Shown: piece after piece, positions 1 to 7,114 of the stretch | How the letters are laid out: each line of letters starts with the position of its first letter | How positions within the stretch are numbered: the first letter of the stretch is position 1 | Origin: Rikenellaceae bacterium | GTDB taxonomy: Bacteria; Bacteroidota; Bacteroidia; Bacteroidales; Rikenellaceae | Assembly: GCA_031286025.1 (NCBI GenBank) | Contig: JAITVB010000204.1 | Location: 1 to 14,781, forward strand | DNA: 14,781 nt | Reading direction: 5' to 3' | Position numbers and translations under genes: made by a program | Notes under the pieces: generated by a model | What the model saw: only the letters and a program-made list of their open reading frames with translations | Database searches by the model: none | Told to the model about the DNA's origin: nothing

Positions 1-596
1 TCATCCTCAAAACGTTCGCCAATCGCCGCGCCCACCTCAACTCGTGGATTTACTACCAAACAGATTCTCAGGTCAAACCGTTGGTCATCGCCGATAACTG
101 GGCATTGAGTTTCATCGACAGCGAACCCGCCATCGAAGACACTTTCTCCATTGGCTCCCCTGGTTCGTGGACTACCTTGGGCCACGAAAACGCTACCGTT
201 AACGTCGGTACCGCCCTCTACAAAACCACCTTCGATCTGCCCGACGGCCTCAAGGAATCGCAATGGCTCCTCTCGTTGGGCGACGTGCGCGAAAGCGCCC
301 GCGTGCGTATCAACGGACACGACGTCGCCACCCTTTGGGCCGTCCCGTTCGAAGCCTACGTCGGAAAATACCTTAAAGAAGGCCGAAACATCCTCGAAGT
401 CGAAGTCACCAATCTCCCCGCCAACCGCATCGCCGACTACTGTCGCCGCAATATCCCCTGGCGGAAGTTCAAAGACGCCAACGTAGTCAGCATTGCCTAC
501 GGCCCCGTCACCTTCGAAACTTGGAGCGTTCTACCCTCCGGTCTTCTCGGCCCGGTCACTCTGATCCCCATGGAACGACAATCTCTCTCCGAGTAG
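1..596 (+). CDS. C-terminal part of a GH106/GH2-like glycoside hydrolase (probable alpha-L-rhamnosidase), 5' end outside window
   Basis: The reading frame is open from base 3 to the TAG at 594-596, so this is the last ~197 codons of a longer gene and no start is visible. The tail carries a galactose-binding-like beta-sandwich. It has the stretch SWTTLGHE, a strand ending in ALYKTTFDL, the turn VRINGHDVATLWAVPFEAYV and the block ILEVEVTNLPANRIADYC, and it ends with LPSGLLGPVTLIP. From family knowledge, this order (tryptophan-rich segment, VNG..GTLW, EVTN..NR, SGLLGPV) is typical of the C-terminus of GH106 alpha-L-rhamnosidases and related GH2-like enzymes of Bacteroidota. These act in the periplasm or at the cell surface on rhamnose-containing polysaccharides. 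The catalytic domain is not in view, so family and substrate are inferred. Nearby rhamnose genes support a rhamnosidase. It converges on the S41 peptidase gene. Confidence 0.7.
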   Translation, partial: ILKTFANRRAHLNSWIYYQTDSQVKPLVIADNWALSFIDSEPAIEDTFSIGSPGSWTTLGHENATVNVGTALYKTTFDLPDGLKESQWLLSLGDVRESARVRINGHDVATLWAVPFEAYVGKYLKEGRNILEVEVTNLPANRIADYCRRNIPWRKFKDANVVSIAYGPVTFETWSVLPSGLLGPVTLIPMERQSLSE

Positions 597-625
597 CAGC
601 AGGCCGAAACCCTGTCGGGCTTCAC

Positions 626-658
626 AGGACTGCCGCCTTTGTAAAAGGCGGCAGTCCT
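626..658. terminator. Perfect 15-bp hairpin between convergent genes
   Basis: Arms 626-640 and 644-658 are perfectly complementary around a 3-nt loop (GTA). The hairpin lies 29 bp after the glycosidase stop and 27 bp beyond the stop of the oppositely oriented S41 gene, so it can end transcripts from both sides. Neither strand has a U-tract right after the stem. It is therefore a strong structure but not a textbook intrinsic terminator. Confidence 0.6.
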
Positions 659-685
659 CAAGTTATCCCGACTACTTCGGAATAG

Positions 686-2074
686 TTAGTAGTCCAGGAT
701 GATTCCTGCGTCTTGGAAAGGAGGGTCGATGACTTGGATTCGGGTGGCCGATTTGAGTTGTGGAATTTTGGAACCTTTAAGGAAACCGGATACGCCGGGG
801 AATTCGTTGTTGACGATTTTCAGGAAAATGGGATCGTTTCGGACATCTCCGAAGTCGCCGATGTAGACTGATTTTTCGTCGGCCGGGTAGGTCGGAGAGA
901 TACCGGTTTCGTATGCGTGGTTGAACTTGCTGTCTGAGATGCGGGTGACGATAGGGTGGAGTTTCCAAGGGATACGGTTGCGGTTGTCGGTGACGGTGAT
1001 CGACCCGAGGTTTTTACCGACGGTTCTTTCGCCATAGATAACGATTCCCAGGAAGTCTTTGAGGCAATGGATGATCAGTTCGCTGGCCGAAGCGGTTTCA
1101 TTTCCGGTGATGACGCAGAGTTTGTTGAGGTTGAGGTTGAGGTTGTTGATTTCGGTTGCCGATGGAAGGCTGAGCCGGAGCACTTCGGCGTCGATGTCTT
1201 TTCTGCGGAGTTCCGATCCGTAGGTAGCGTTGAATTCAAGCCTGGCGAAGATGTCTCTTTTTTCGACGTTGGCCCGGGGTGCGATAAGGCTGGCCAAGAC
1301 TTGGGCGGCATTGATTTCCCCGCCGTTATTGTAACGCAGGTCGAGCACCAGAGCGTTGGCTCCGCGGTGCTTGAACCAGGCGAATCGTTCCTTGAGCTCG
1401 TCGATAAAGATGTTGTCGCCGCCAGACCGGAAGTTTTTATAGACAAGGTATGCGACGCGGTACGCCCCCCATTCATAGACCGAATCGGCCAACACCGGAT
1501 GGTCGAGGTAGTGGAATTTGCTGAGGGTTAGGTCACGTATCGGATCCAGGTGCAGATCGCAAAGGGTGAGTATGACGGTTTGCTGTTGGTTCCAACCATA
1601 GGTAGAGACGTTGGTAATGGGCTTGCCGTCGGCATGGCTGAAGAGATCGCCCCGCCTGATGCCGACCAGGTCGGCGGGCGACCCGGGCACGACAAAGAGT
1701 ACCTGCAATGCCGACACGACGCCGTTGAACATAACGGGTCGCAACGAAAATCCGAAATCGGTTTCATAGGTGTTGCCGGTCACCACGGTCACCGCTTTGG
1801 CGGTGGCTTCGATTTCCTCGACATAGGAAAAACGGTCGGGCGGCAAGTAGCAGAGCGATTGGAAATAAGCCGCCGGTTCCATGTCGGTCGAGTCATATTT
1901 TTCCGGCAGCGCGGAACTCCAATAATAGTAATGCTTCATCTGCTCATAGATCCATCCGTTGATTTCCGCAGGCGTTACGGGGCCGCTCGGCACGGGATCC
2001 CCTCCTCGTTTTTTGCAGTTGGAGGAGGTCAGCAGGACGATGGACAATATGATAAGGATGCGTTTCATGTTCAT
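686..2074 (-). CDS. S41 (C-terminal processing) family serine peptidase, probable lipoprotein
   Basis: This 462-residue protein starts with a basic residue and hydrophobic helix (residues 4-16), followed by Cys20 and a KKRGG stretch. That suggests an exported lipoprotein, although SSNC is not a canonical lipobox (Asn at -1). A PDZ-like region spans about 105-155 (DFGFS ... GSPADLVGIRRGD). The S41 catalytic domain follows, with VLDLRYNNGGE at 243-253, TASASE holding the predicted nucleophile Ser329, and GERTVGK holding the general base Lys354. The 25-residue Ser-to-Lys spacing equals that of E. coli Prc, so the enzyme should be active. Family members cleave exported proteins in the periplasm; the substrate here is unknown. 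The ATG at 2074 overlaps the TGA of the upstream AraC gene (ATGA). A second ATG in frame at 2068 would also fit the signal sequence and remove the overlap. Confidence 0.88.
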   Translation of the reverse strand: MNMKRILIILSIVLLTSSNCKKRGGDPVPSGPVTPAEINGWIYEQMKHYYYWSSALPEKYDSTDMEPAAYFQSLCYLPPDRFSYVEEIEATAKAVTVVTGNTYETDFGFSLRPVMFNGVVSALQVLFVVPGSPADLVGIRRGDLFSHADGKPITNVSTYGWNQQQTVILTLCDLHLDPIRDLTLSKFHYLDHPVLADSVYEWGAYRVAYLVYKNFRSGGDNIFIDELKERFAWFKHRGANALVLDLRYNNGGEINAAQVLASLIAPRANVEKRDIFARLEFNATYGSELRRKDIDAEVLRLSLPSATEINNLNLNLNKLCVITGNETASASELIIHCLKDFLGIVIYGERTVGKNLGSITVTDNRNRIPWKLHPIVTRISDSKFNHAYETGISPTYPADEKSVYIGDFGDVRNDPIFLKIVNNEFPGVSGFLKGSKIPQLKSATRIQVIDPPFQDAGIILDY

Positions 2075-2988
2075 TCGTGTGATTTAAGGAACTTGGTCGA
2101 GTGAACCCGATACTGGAGCGGGGTCTTCCCAGTGGCTTTCTTGAAGAAAGTCGAGAAATATTCGACGTTTTCGAACAGGAGCAGGATCGATATCTCCTTG
2201 ATGCTTTTGTCCGAGGTCACCAGGAAAGCTTTGGCTTTCTGGAGTTTGAGTTCATTCATATATTTGGCCGGAGCAAACCCGGTATACTCCTTGAATGTGC
2301 GGCGGAACCACGAGTAGCTCAGGTTGAGCCGCCGCGCGATCTCTTCGGCCGACAGGGGCAAGAAGATGTTTTCCTGCATCATCGCCTTGGCCTTGTTGAT
2401 CTTGTGGATGATCTCCTTGTCGGCAAACTGGTGGTCGCGTTGATTTGAATAAACAGTGCCCAATAAATGCGCCACAATGCCGGCCAACAGTTGTTGAAAT
2501 CCTGCCTTCTCGCTCGATGCGGCTTCGATCGCCTGGTTATAGAGATCGGTGACCCCTTCGTCGATCCCGATATAGAACAGGGGCGACGCGGGTGAAAAGA
2601 AGCGGTTGCGAACCCAATGGTCGGCGACGTCGCCCTTGAATCCGATCCAGTATTCATCCCAACCGTCGGCATCGGGGCGGTAGGTGTGCCATTCGCCCGG
2701 AAAGAGTAGGAACATGTCGCCCTCGTTGACCCGGGTGGGGCCGAGATGTTTCGACTGGAAAGCCCCCTTGCCGCGCGTGAGATAGACGAGTTGGAATTCG
2801 CCCAGTACGCGCCCTTTCTTGTGGTCGAAATAGTAGGGAGTGGGGTGGTCGCGAGTAGGAGGGTAGACCGAAACCCGTCGGATACGGTGATACCCCGCGG
2901 TAGTGACCGTCAGGCCCCACTGCTCGTCCATTTCGTTGGCGACCAGATACTTCAGCAGGGAAGTGGTTTTGGGGTCAATTTCGTCCAT
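2071..2988 (-). CDS. AraC-family transcriptional regulator, probable rhamnose regulator (RhaR-like)
   Basis: From the ATG at 2988 the protein has 305 residues. Residues ~30-170 form an AraC-type cupin sensing domain (GEFQLVYLTRGKGAFQS, then GDMFLLFPGEWHTYRPD and DEYWIGFKG). Residues ~205-300 form the double helix-turn-helix (LSAEEIARRLNLSYSWFRRTFKEYTGFAP, then FFKKATGKTPLQYR). The overall pattern resembles the AraC proteins next to rhaK in Bacteroides. The frame stays open upstream to possible starts at 3102 and 3183, but these would run into the rhaB promoter and add a sequence unlike the family, so 2988 is preferred. It is divergent from rhaB and probably activates the rha genes when L-rhamnose is present (inference). 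In the second helix-turn-helix the usual Gly before Phe is replaced by Leu271 (LLLFENVEYF). It shares an ATGA overlap with the S41 gene. Confidence 0.88.
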   Translation of the reverse strand: MDEIDPKTTSLLKYLVANEMDEQWGLTVTTAGYHRIRRVSVYPPTRDHPTPYYFDHKKGRVLGEFQLVYLTRGKGAFQSKHLGPTRVNEGDMFLLFPGEWHTYRPDADGWDEYWIGFKGDVADHWVRNRFFSPASPLFYIGIDEGVTDLYNQAIEAASSEKAGFQQLLAGIVAHLLGTVYSNQRDHQFADKEIIHKINKAKAMMQENIFLPLSAEEIARRLNLSYSWFRRTFKEYTGFAPAKYMNELKLQKAKAFLVTSDKSIKEISILLLFENVEYFSTFFKKATGKTPLQYRVHSTKFLKSHE

Positions 2989-3091
2989 TCGACACCTGAA
3001 TTTCGGGAATTTCCTCGAAATATAACGAATAAATTCGGGATTTGTACGCAGAAGGATAAAAAAATCAAAAATCAAAGTGTATGGATCAGTA

Positions 3092-3127
3092 TTTGCAGTC
3101 ATCGGACGGGAATTATCCCTATATTTG
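3092..3127 (+). promoter_or_regulatory. Predicted rhaB promoter (Bacteroidota type)
   Basis: TATATTTG at 3120-3127 matches the Bacteroidota -7 consensus TAnnTTTG exactly. A TTTG at 3092-3095 could be the -33 element, but the 24-bp spacing is longer than the usual 19-21 bp. That fits a promoter needing an activator such as the divergent AraC protein. The predicted start near 3134 would leave a leader of about 97 nt before the rhaB ATG. Confidence 0.5.
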
Positions 3128-3230
3128 CGTAACGGGTGAGGAATCGCCCGGAGGTATTGCGGCCGGCTTCCCGGCGCAGGCATTCCGGGTGACGATATTT
3201 TCCCGCCCCCGAAACCATTAACGACCTTTT

Positions 3231-4709
3231 ATGAGCAAACAATTTCTGGCGATCGACCTGGGGGCCACCAGCGGCCGTTCTATTCTGGGATCGCTTGAGG
3301 ACGGCAAGATCAGGATGCGCGAGTTGACCCGCTTTCCGAACCTGATCAAAAAGATCCACAACCACTGTTACTGGAACATTTTCCTGCTTCTCGACCACAT
3401 TAAGGAGGCCCTGTCCGCTTGTTCCCGTGAGGGAGTCGGGATCGACTCGGTCGGAATCGACACTTGGGGTGTCGATTTTGCCTTCATCGGATCCGACGGG
3501 GCGGTGCTCGGGCTGCCTTATGCCTACCGCGACTCCCACACCGACGGCGCGCCCGAGGAATATTTCCGGATCGTTCCTCGGGAACGGGTCTATGACCTGA
3601 CCGGGATTCAGGTGATGAATTTCAACAGTCTTTACCAACTTTACGCCATGAGGCGCGACGGCTCGTCGCAACTGGCCTGTGCCTCGAAACTGCTCTTTAC
3701 GCCCGATGCGCTCTCTTTCCTGCTCACAGGCAGGATGGTGACCGAATACACGATCGCCTCGACCTCGCAGATACTCAATCCGCGGACAAAGCAGATGGAA
3801 GCCTCGCTGCTTGAAGCGATCGGCCTCTCGCCCGCCCTCTTCCCATCGATCGTGATGCCGGGCGAGACAGTCGGCATGTTGACCGACGACATCTGCCGCG
3901 AGACCGGTGTGGCACCGGTGCCGGTGATTGCTGTGGCGGGCCACGATACGGCATCGGCCGTGGCGGCCATTCCGGCATCGGACGAAAAGTTTGCCTACCT
4001 GAGTTCGGGTACCTGGTCGCTGATGGGGATCGAAGCGAAAGACCCGATCATCGACGAACGCACGAGGGCGATGAATTTTACGAACGAGGGCGGAGTAGAG
4101 GGTACCACCCGCTTACTGAAGAACATCACCGGGATGTGGCTGCTCGAACGCTGCCGCGAAGAGTGGACGTCCGAAGCATCCTATTCCTATCCCCAGTTGG
4201 TGGGCATGGCCCACAGCGTCGATCCGTTCCATTGCATGATCGATCCCGACGACCCGTCGTTCGCCAACCCGGCGAGCATGACCGGGGCGATTGCGGCCTA
4301 TTGCCGACGCACGGGTCAACCGGTTCCGTCAACCCATGCCGAGTATGTGCGTGTGATTTTCGAAAGCCTGGCCCTGAAATACCGCTATGTGTTGGATATG
4401 CTGCGTTCGGTGGCGCCCTTCCCGATCGAGAAGTTGCACGTGATCGGCGGCGGTTCGCAGAACGAGCTGTTGAACCAGTTTACGGCCAATGCGCTCGGTA
4501 TTCCGGTAGTGGCCGGCCCGTCGGAAGCAACGGCTATCGGCAATATCATGATCCAGGCCAAGGCTTCGGGCGAGATTGCCTCGTTGGCCGATATGCGTGC
4601 GGTGATCGGCGCCTCGATCGACCTGAAGACGTATAACCCGCAGCAGGCGGCCCTGTGGCAGGAAGCTTACGAGCGTTTCCTGCGCGTGTGCCATTTGGAG
4701 ACGATCTAA
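3231..4709 (+). CDS. rhaB: L-rhamnulokinase (FGGY carbohydrate kinase)
   Basis: This 492-residue cytoplasmic kinase phosphorylates L-rhamnulose to L-rhamnulose-1-phosphate with ATP, the second step of L-rhamnose catabolism. The N-terminal FGGY fold opens with the phosphate-binding strand AIDLGATSGRS (residues 7-17) and contains GIDTWGVDFAFIG (75-87). The C-terminal half has GHDTASAVAAIP (237-248), where Asp239 corresponds to the catalytic base of E. coli RhaB. It also has YLSSGTWSLMGIE (256-268) and NEGGVEGTTRLLKNITGMW (285-303), both diagnostic of rhamnulokinases rather than xylulokinases. Length is normal for the family (about 490). The ATG at 3231 is the first in frame near the promoter and gives the expected N-terminus; there is no clear Shine-Dalgarno. 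It is divergent from the AraC gene and 155 bp upstream of rhaA, in the same probable transcript. Confidence 0.96.
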   Translation: MSKQFLAIDLGATSGRSILGSLEDGKIRMRELTRFPNLIKKIHNHCYWNIFLLLDHIKEALSACSREGVGIDSVGIDTWGVDFAFIGSDGAVLGLPYAYRDSHTDGAPEEYFRIVPRERVYDLTGIQVMNFNSLYQLYAMRRDGSSQLACASKLLFTPDALSFLLTGRMVTEYTIASTSQILNPRTKQMEASLLEAIGLSPALFPSIVMPGETVGMLTDDICRETGVAPVPVIAVAGHDTASAVAAIPASDEKFAYLSSGTWSLMGIEAKDPIIDERTRAMNFTNEGGVEGTTRLLKNITGMWLLERCREEWTSEASYSYPQLVGMAHSVDPFHCMIDPDDPSFANPASMTGAIAAYCRRTGQPVPSTHAEYVRVIFESLALKYRYVLDMLRSVAPFPIEKLHVIGGGSQNELLNQFTANALGIPVVAGPSEATAIGNIMIQAKASGEIASLADMRAVIGASIDLKTYNPQQAALWQEAYERFLRVCHLETI

Positions 4710-4735
4710 ACGTTACAGACAGCGTAAGCCTTTCC

Positions 4736-4759
4736 TGCGGGGCGAGCCAAAAGCCCGCA
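4736..4759 (+). other. GC-rich intergenic hairpin between rhaB and rhaA
   Basis: TGCGGGGC (4736-4743) can pair with GCCCGCA (4753-4759) with one bulged G and a 9-nt loop. No U-run follows, so it is unlikely to end transcription. An RNA processing or stability element in the rhaB-rhaA message is possible (inference). The rest of the 155-bp gap shows no recognisable -7 box. Confidence 0.4.
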
Positions 4760-4864
4760 ATGCACCTTCAAACAATTGGCGTGAAGAACCGGAGCGAAGT
4801 TGGAACTTCATTTTCCCGAACCGACTTTGACAGAACGTAAGTAACCAAATAACAACAATCAATT

Positions 4865-6124
4865 ATGAGCAAGCAAATTGAGCAGGCCTATGCGGCGGCC
4901 AAAGACCGTTATGCCGCCCTGGGTGTCGACACCGACAAAGCCCTGGCCGAACTCCAAAAACTCTCCATCTCCCTCCATTGTTGGCAAACCGACGATGTCA
5001 CCGGATTCGAAAATCCCGACGGCGACCTCACCGGCGGCATCCAAGCCACCGGCAACTATCCCGGGAAAGCCCACACGATCCGAGAAGTACACGCCGACCT
5101 GAAAAAGGCGCTCTCACTTCTTCCCGGCTCGCACCGTGTCAACGTACACGCCATCTACGGCGATTTCTCCTCAGGCAAAGCCGACCGCAACCGGATCGAA
5201 CCCAAACATTTTCAAGGTTGGATCGACTTCGCCAAAGAGGCCGGTGTCAAACTCGATTTCAACTGCACCTGCTTCTCGCACCCTCTTTCGGACGACGGCT
5301 TCACCCTTTCGCATCCGAAAAAAGAGATCCGCGAATTCTGGATCGAACACGTACAGCGTTGCCGCGCCATCGCCGAAGAGATGGGCAAACAGCTCGGTTC
5401 GCCCTGTATCCACAACATCTGGGTACCCGACGGCTCGAAAGACAGTACCGTCAACCGCCTCGGCTACCGCCAGAACCTGAAAAACTCGTTGGACGAAATC
5501 TTTAAGACCAAACGCAATCCCGCCTACATGAAGGATTGCATCGAGTCGAAACTCTTCGGCATCGGCAGCGAAAGCTACGTGGTAGGGTCGCACGAATTCT
5601 ACATGGGCTACGGCGTGGCCAATCAGGTGATGATTACCTTGGATTCAGGCCATTTCCACCCGACCGAGGTGATCTCGGACAAGATTTCGTCACTGCTGCT
5701 CTTCGCCCCCGAAATCATGTTGCACGTGAGCCGCGGCGTACGTTGGGACAGCGACCACGTGGTAACCCTGAGCGACGAATTGTTGGCCCTGGCGCAGGAA
5801 ATCATCCGTGCCGACGCTCTCGACCGCGTACACGTGGGTCTGGACTATTTCGACGCGTCGATCAACCGCATCGGGGCTTACGTGGTGGGCGTTCGTGCCA
5901 CCCAGAAAGCATTCCTGCAGGCAATCCTCGAACCGATCGAACAGCTCCGTGACTGCGAAGCCAACGGCCGGAATTTTCAACGCCTGGCCCTGCTCGAAGA
6001 GGATAAGGCCTTGCCGTGGAACGACGTCTACGACTATTTCTGCCTAAAGAACGGTGTGCCCGTAGGAACCGACTACATTACCGCCATCGAGCAATACGAA
6101 AAGGATGTGACCTCGAAGCGCTGA
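4865..6124 (+). CDS. rhaA: L-rhamnose isomerase
   Basis: This 419-residue protein converts L-rhamnose to L-rhamnulose in the cytoplasm and has the same length as E. coli RhaA. It has a TIM-barrel sequence with the family blocks LHCWQTDDVTGFE (38-50), HAIYGDF (95-101), LDFNCTCFSHPL (130-141) and HNIWVPDGSKD (183-193). The metal site is intact: His263 in DSGHFHPTE, and Asp295 and Asp297 in VRWDSDHV, one residue offset from E. coli His262/Asp294/Asp296. The ATG at 4865 lies in an A-rich stretch typical of Bacteroidota starts. It follows rhaB in the same direction and is closed by the strong terminator at 6166-6211. No aldolase or rhamnose permease gene follows, so those steps must be encoded elsewhere or upstream of the window. 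Confidence 0.97.
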   Translation: MSKQIEQAYAAAKDRYAALGVDTDKALAELQKLSISLHCWQTDDVTGFENPDGDLTGGIQATGNYPGKAHTIREVHADLKKALSLLPGSHRVNVHAIYGDFSSGKADRNRIEPKHFQGWIDFAKEAGVKLDFNCTCFSHPLSDDGFTLSHPKKEIREFWIEHVQRCRAIAEEMGKQLGSPCIHNIWVPDGSKDSTVNRLGYRQNLKNSLDEIFKTKRNPAYMKDCIESKLFGIGSESYVVGSHEFYMGYGVANQVMITLDSGHFHPTEVISDKISSLLLFAPEIMLHVSRGVRWDSDHVVTLSDELLALAQEIIRADALDRVHVGLDYFDASINRIGAYVVGVRATQKAFLQAILEPIEQLRDCEANGRNFQRLALLEEDKALPWNDVYDYFCLKNGVPVGTDYITAIEQYEKDVTSKR

Positions 6125-6165
6125 ACTTTAGCACGAGTTCTATTCGAACGGGCGAAATAACCGTC

Positions 6166-6211
6166 AAAAAAGAGGAGGGCGGGCCACATGTGGCCCGCCC
6201 TCCTCTTTTTT
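6166..6211. terminator. 46-bp perfect palindrome, bidirectional intrinsic terminator
   Basis: The arms 6166-6188 and 6189-6211 are exactly complementary over 23 bp. The GC-rich core GAGGAGGGCGGGCCACA is flanked by six A on the left and six T on the right. This is a rho-independent terminator in both orientations. It closes the rhaB-rhaA transcript and also serves the M56/TonB remnant that ends at 6221 on the other strand. Confidence 0.93.
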
Positions 6212-6220
6212 ACTTAATCA

Positions 6221-6991
6221 CTACTGTTTGCTCAACGCGAAGTAGAGCGGTAAGCTGAATCGTACGCAAACGGGTTGTCCCCGTTGGGTTCCGGGCGTCC
6301 ACTCGGGCGACATGGCAACCACACGCATGACCCCGTTGTCCAATAGCGGATCCACACTCTTCTCGGTTTTCACGTTGCTCACCGAGCCGTCTTTTTCAAC
6401 GATGAATGAAACGATCACCCGGCCTTGAATATTCTTTTCCGCGGCTTCCTCCGGATATCTCGGGTTAGACGTCACCCAGTTGCGGAATTTCCTTACGTCG
6501 TCGCCATCGAATTTCGGCATCACTTCGACGTTTAGGAAAACGGTTTCCTGGGAATCGGTGATGAGAATCGGCTTGGGCAGGGGCTTCTGCCGGATTGGCT
6601 TCAGCTACGGGCACCGGAAAGGCTTGTATTTGAGGTACCGGCACCGGAGTGGGCTCCGGACGGGTAAGGTCAATGCATGCGAGGTAGGGGCGACCAGTGC
6701 AGGGTCGCCTGCCACCCGGGCATCGGCCAGATGCTCGTGTTGCAACTTGAACGAACGTTTGTAAAGAAAAACGACAGGGTTGAACCAAAGCACCAGAGTG
6801 GCGGTTTCGACCAACAGCAGGTCGTTCCAGTGGCGTTGGCCAACATGCACCTTTTCGTGCTCAAGAATCAGCGGATCGACCCCCTTGCCGGGCAGGAGGA
6901 TCAGCGAGAAGAACGAGAACGGTGTGCTTCCTGGAACTTTTTGAGGAAGATCGAATGGTTCTATTCTCCATCGGGTACGTTTACGGGCTTA
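6221..6991 (-). pseudogene. Decayed BlaR1-like M56 metallopeptidase with TonB C-terminal domain
   Basis: Three pieces of one protein type lie in order on the minus strand but in different frames. About 6605-6988 encodes the M56 core: STPFSFFSLILLPGK, then LILEHEKVHVGQRHW with the zinc motif HEKVH at 6845-6859, then LWFNPVVFLYKRSFKLQHEHLAD. A second frame (about 6560-6665) gives a proline-rich linker (PEPTPVPVPQIQAFPVP). A third frame, open from about 6600 to the TAG at 6221, gives a TonB C-terminal domain (VFLNVEVMPKFDGDD, NPRYPEEAAEKNIQGRV, PLYFALSKQ). Intact homologues of roughly 450-600 residues have four membrane helices and a longer linker. Here the N-terminal helices and the region after HEHLAD are missing, and a TAA at 6989-6991 precedes the core. 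No BlaI/MecI-type repressor gene is adjacent. The call rests on motif recognition; sequencing error could explain one frame change but not the missing parts. Confidence 0.78.
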
Positions 6992-7062
6992 ATCCTGTGT
7001 GAAACCGGAGGATAACCCGATGATCCCGACCGCCATAATCTGCTCTTGAAAGTCGGCCGCGG

Positions 7063-7094
7063 CTTGGTAATCTGCCATATTTTTTTTATGTTTA
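7063..7094 (+). promoter_or_regulatory. Possible promoter of the DUF1080-DUF6807 operon
   Basis: CTTG at 7063-7066 and TATGTTTA at 7087-7094 are one mismatch each from the Bacteroidota -33 (TTTG) and -7 (TAnnTTTG) elements, with a suitable 20-bp spacing. Transcription would start near 7101, a short leader before the ATG at 7115. This is a weak match. Confidence 0.33.
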
Positions 7095-7114
7095 CAAAAT
7101 CAAACCGTGCATTT

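Noticed and set aside
956..1531. 191-codon plus-strand frame with repeated Val-Glu-Val
   Set aside because: It is the complement of the Asn/Leu-rich stretch of the S41 peptidase, not a repeat protein.
2989..3183. 65-residue N-terminal extension of the AraC regulator
   Set aside because: It is unlike AraC relatives and would place the start inside or beyond the divergent rhaB promoter.
3099..3944. 281-codon minus-strand frame extending across rhaB and its promoter
   Set aside because: Overlaps most of the N-terminal half of rhaB in antisense and would cover the rhaB promoter; low-complexity charged product.
7046..7114. Longer N-terminal extension of the DUF1080 protein from a TTG at 7046 or an ATG at 7088
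   Set aside because: The extension would hide the signal peptide that begins at 7115 and overlaps the likely promoter.
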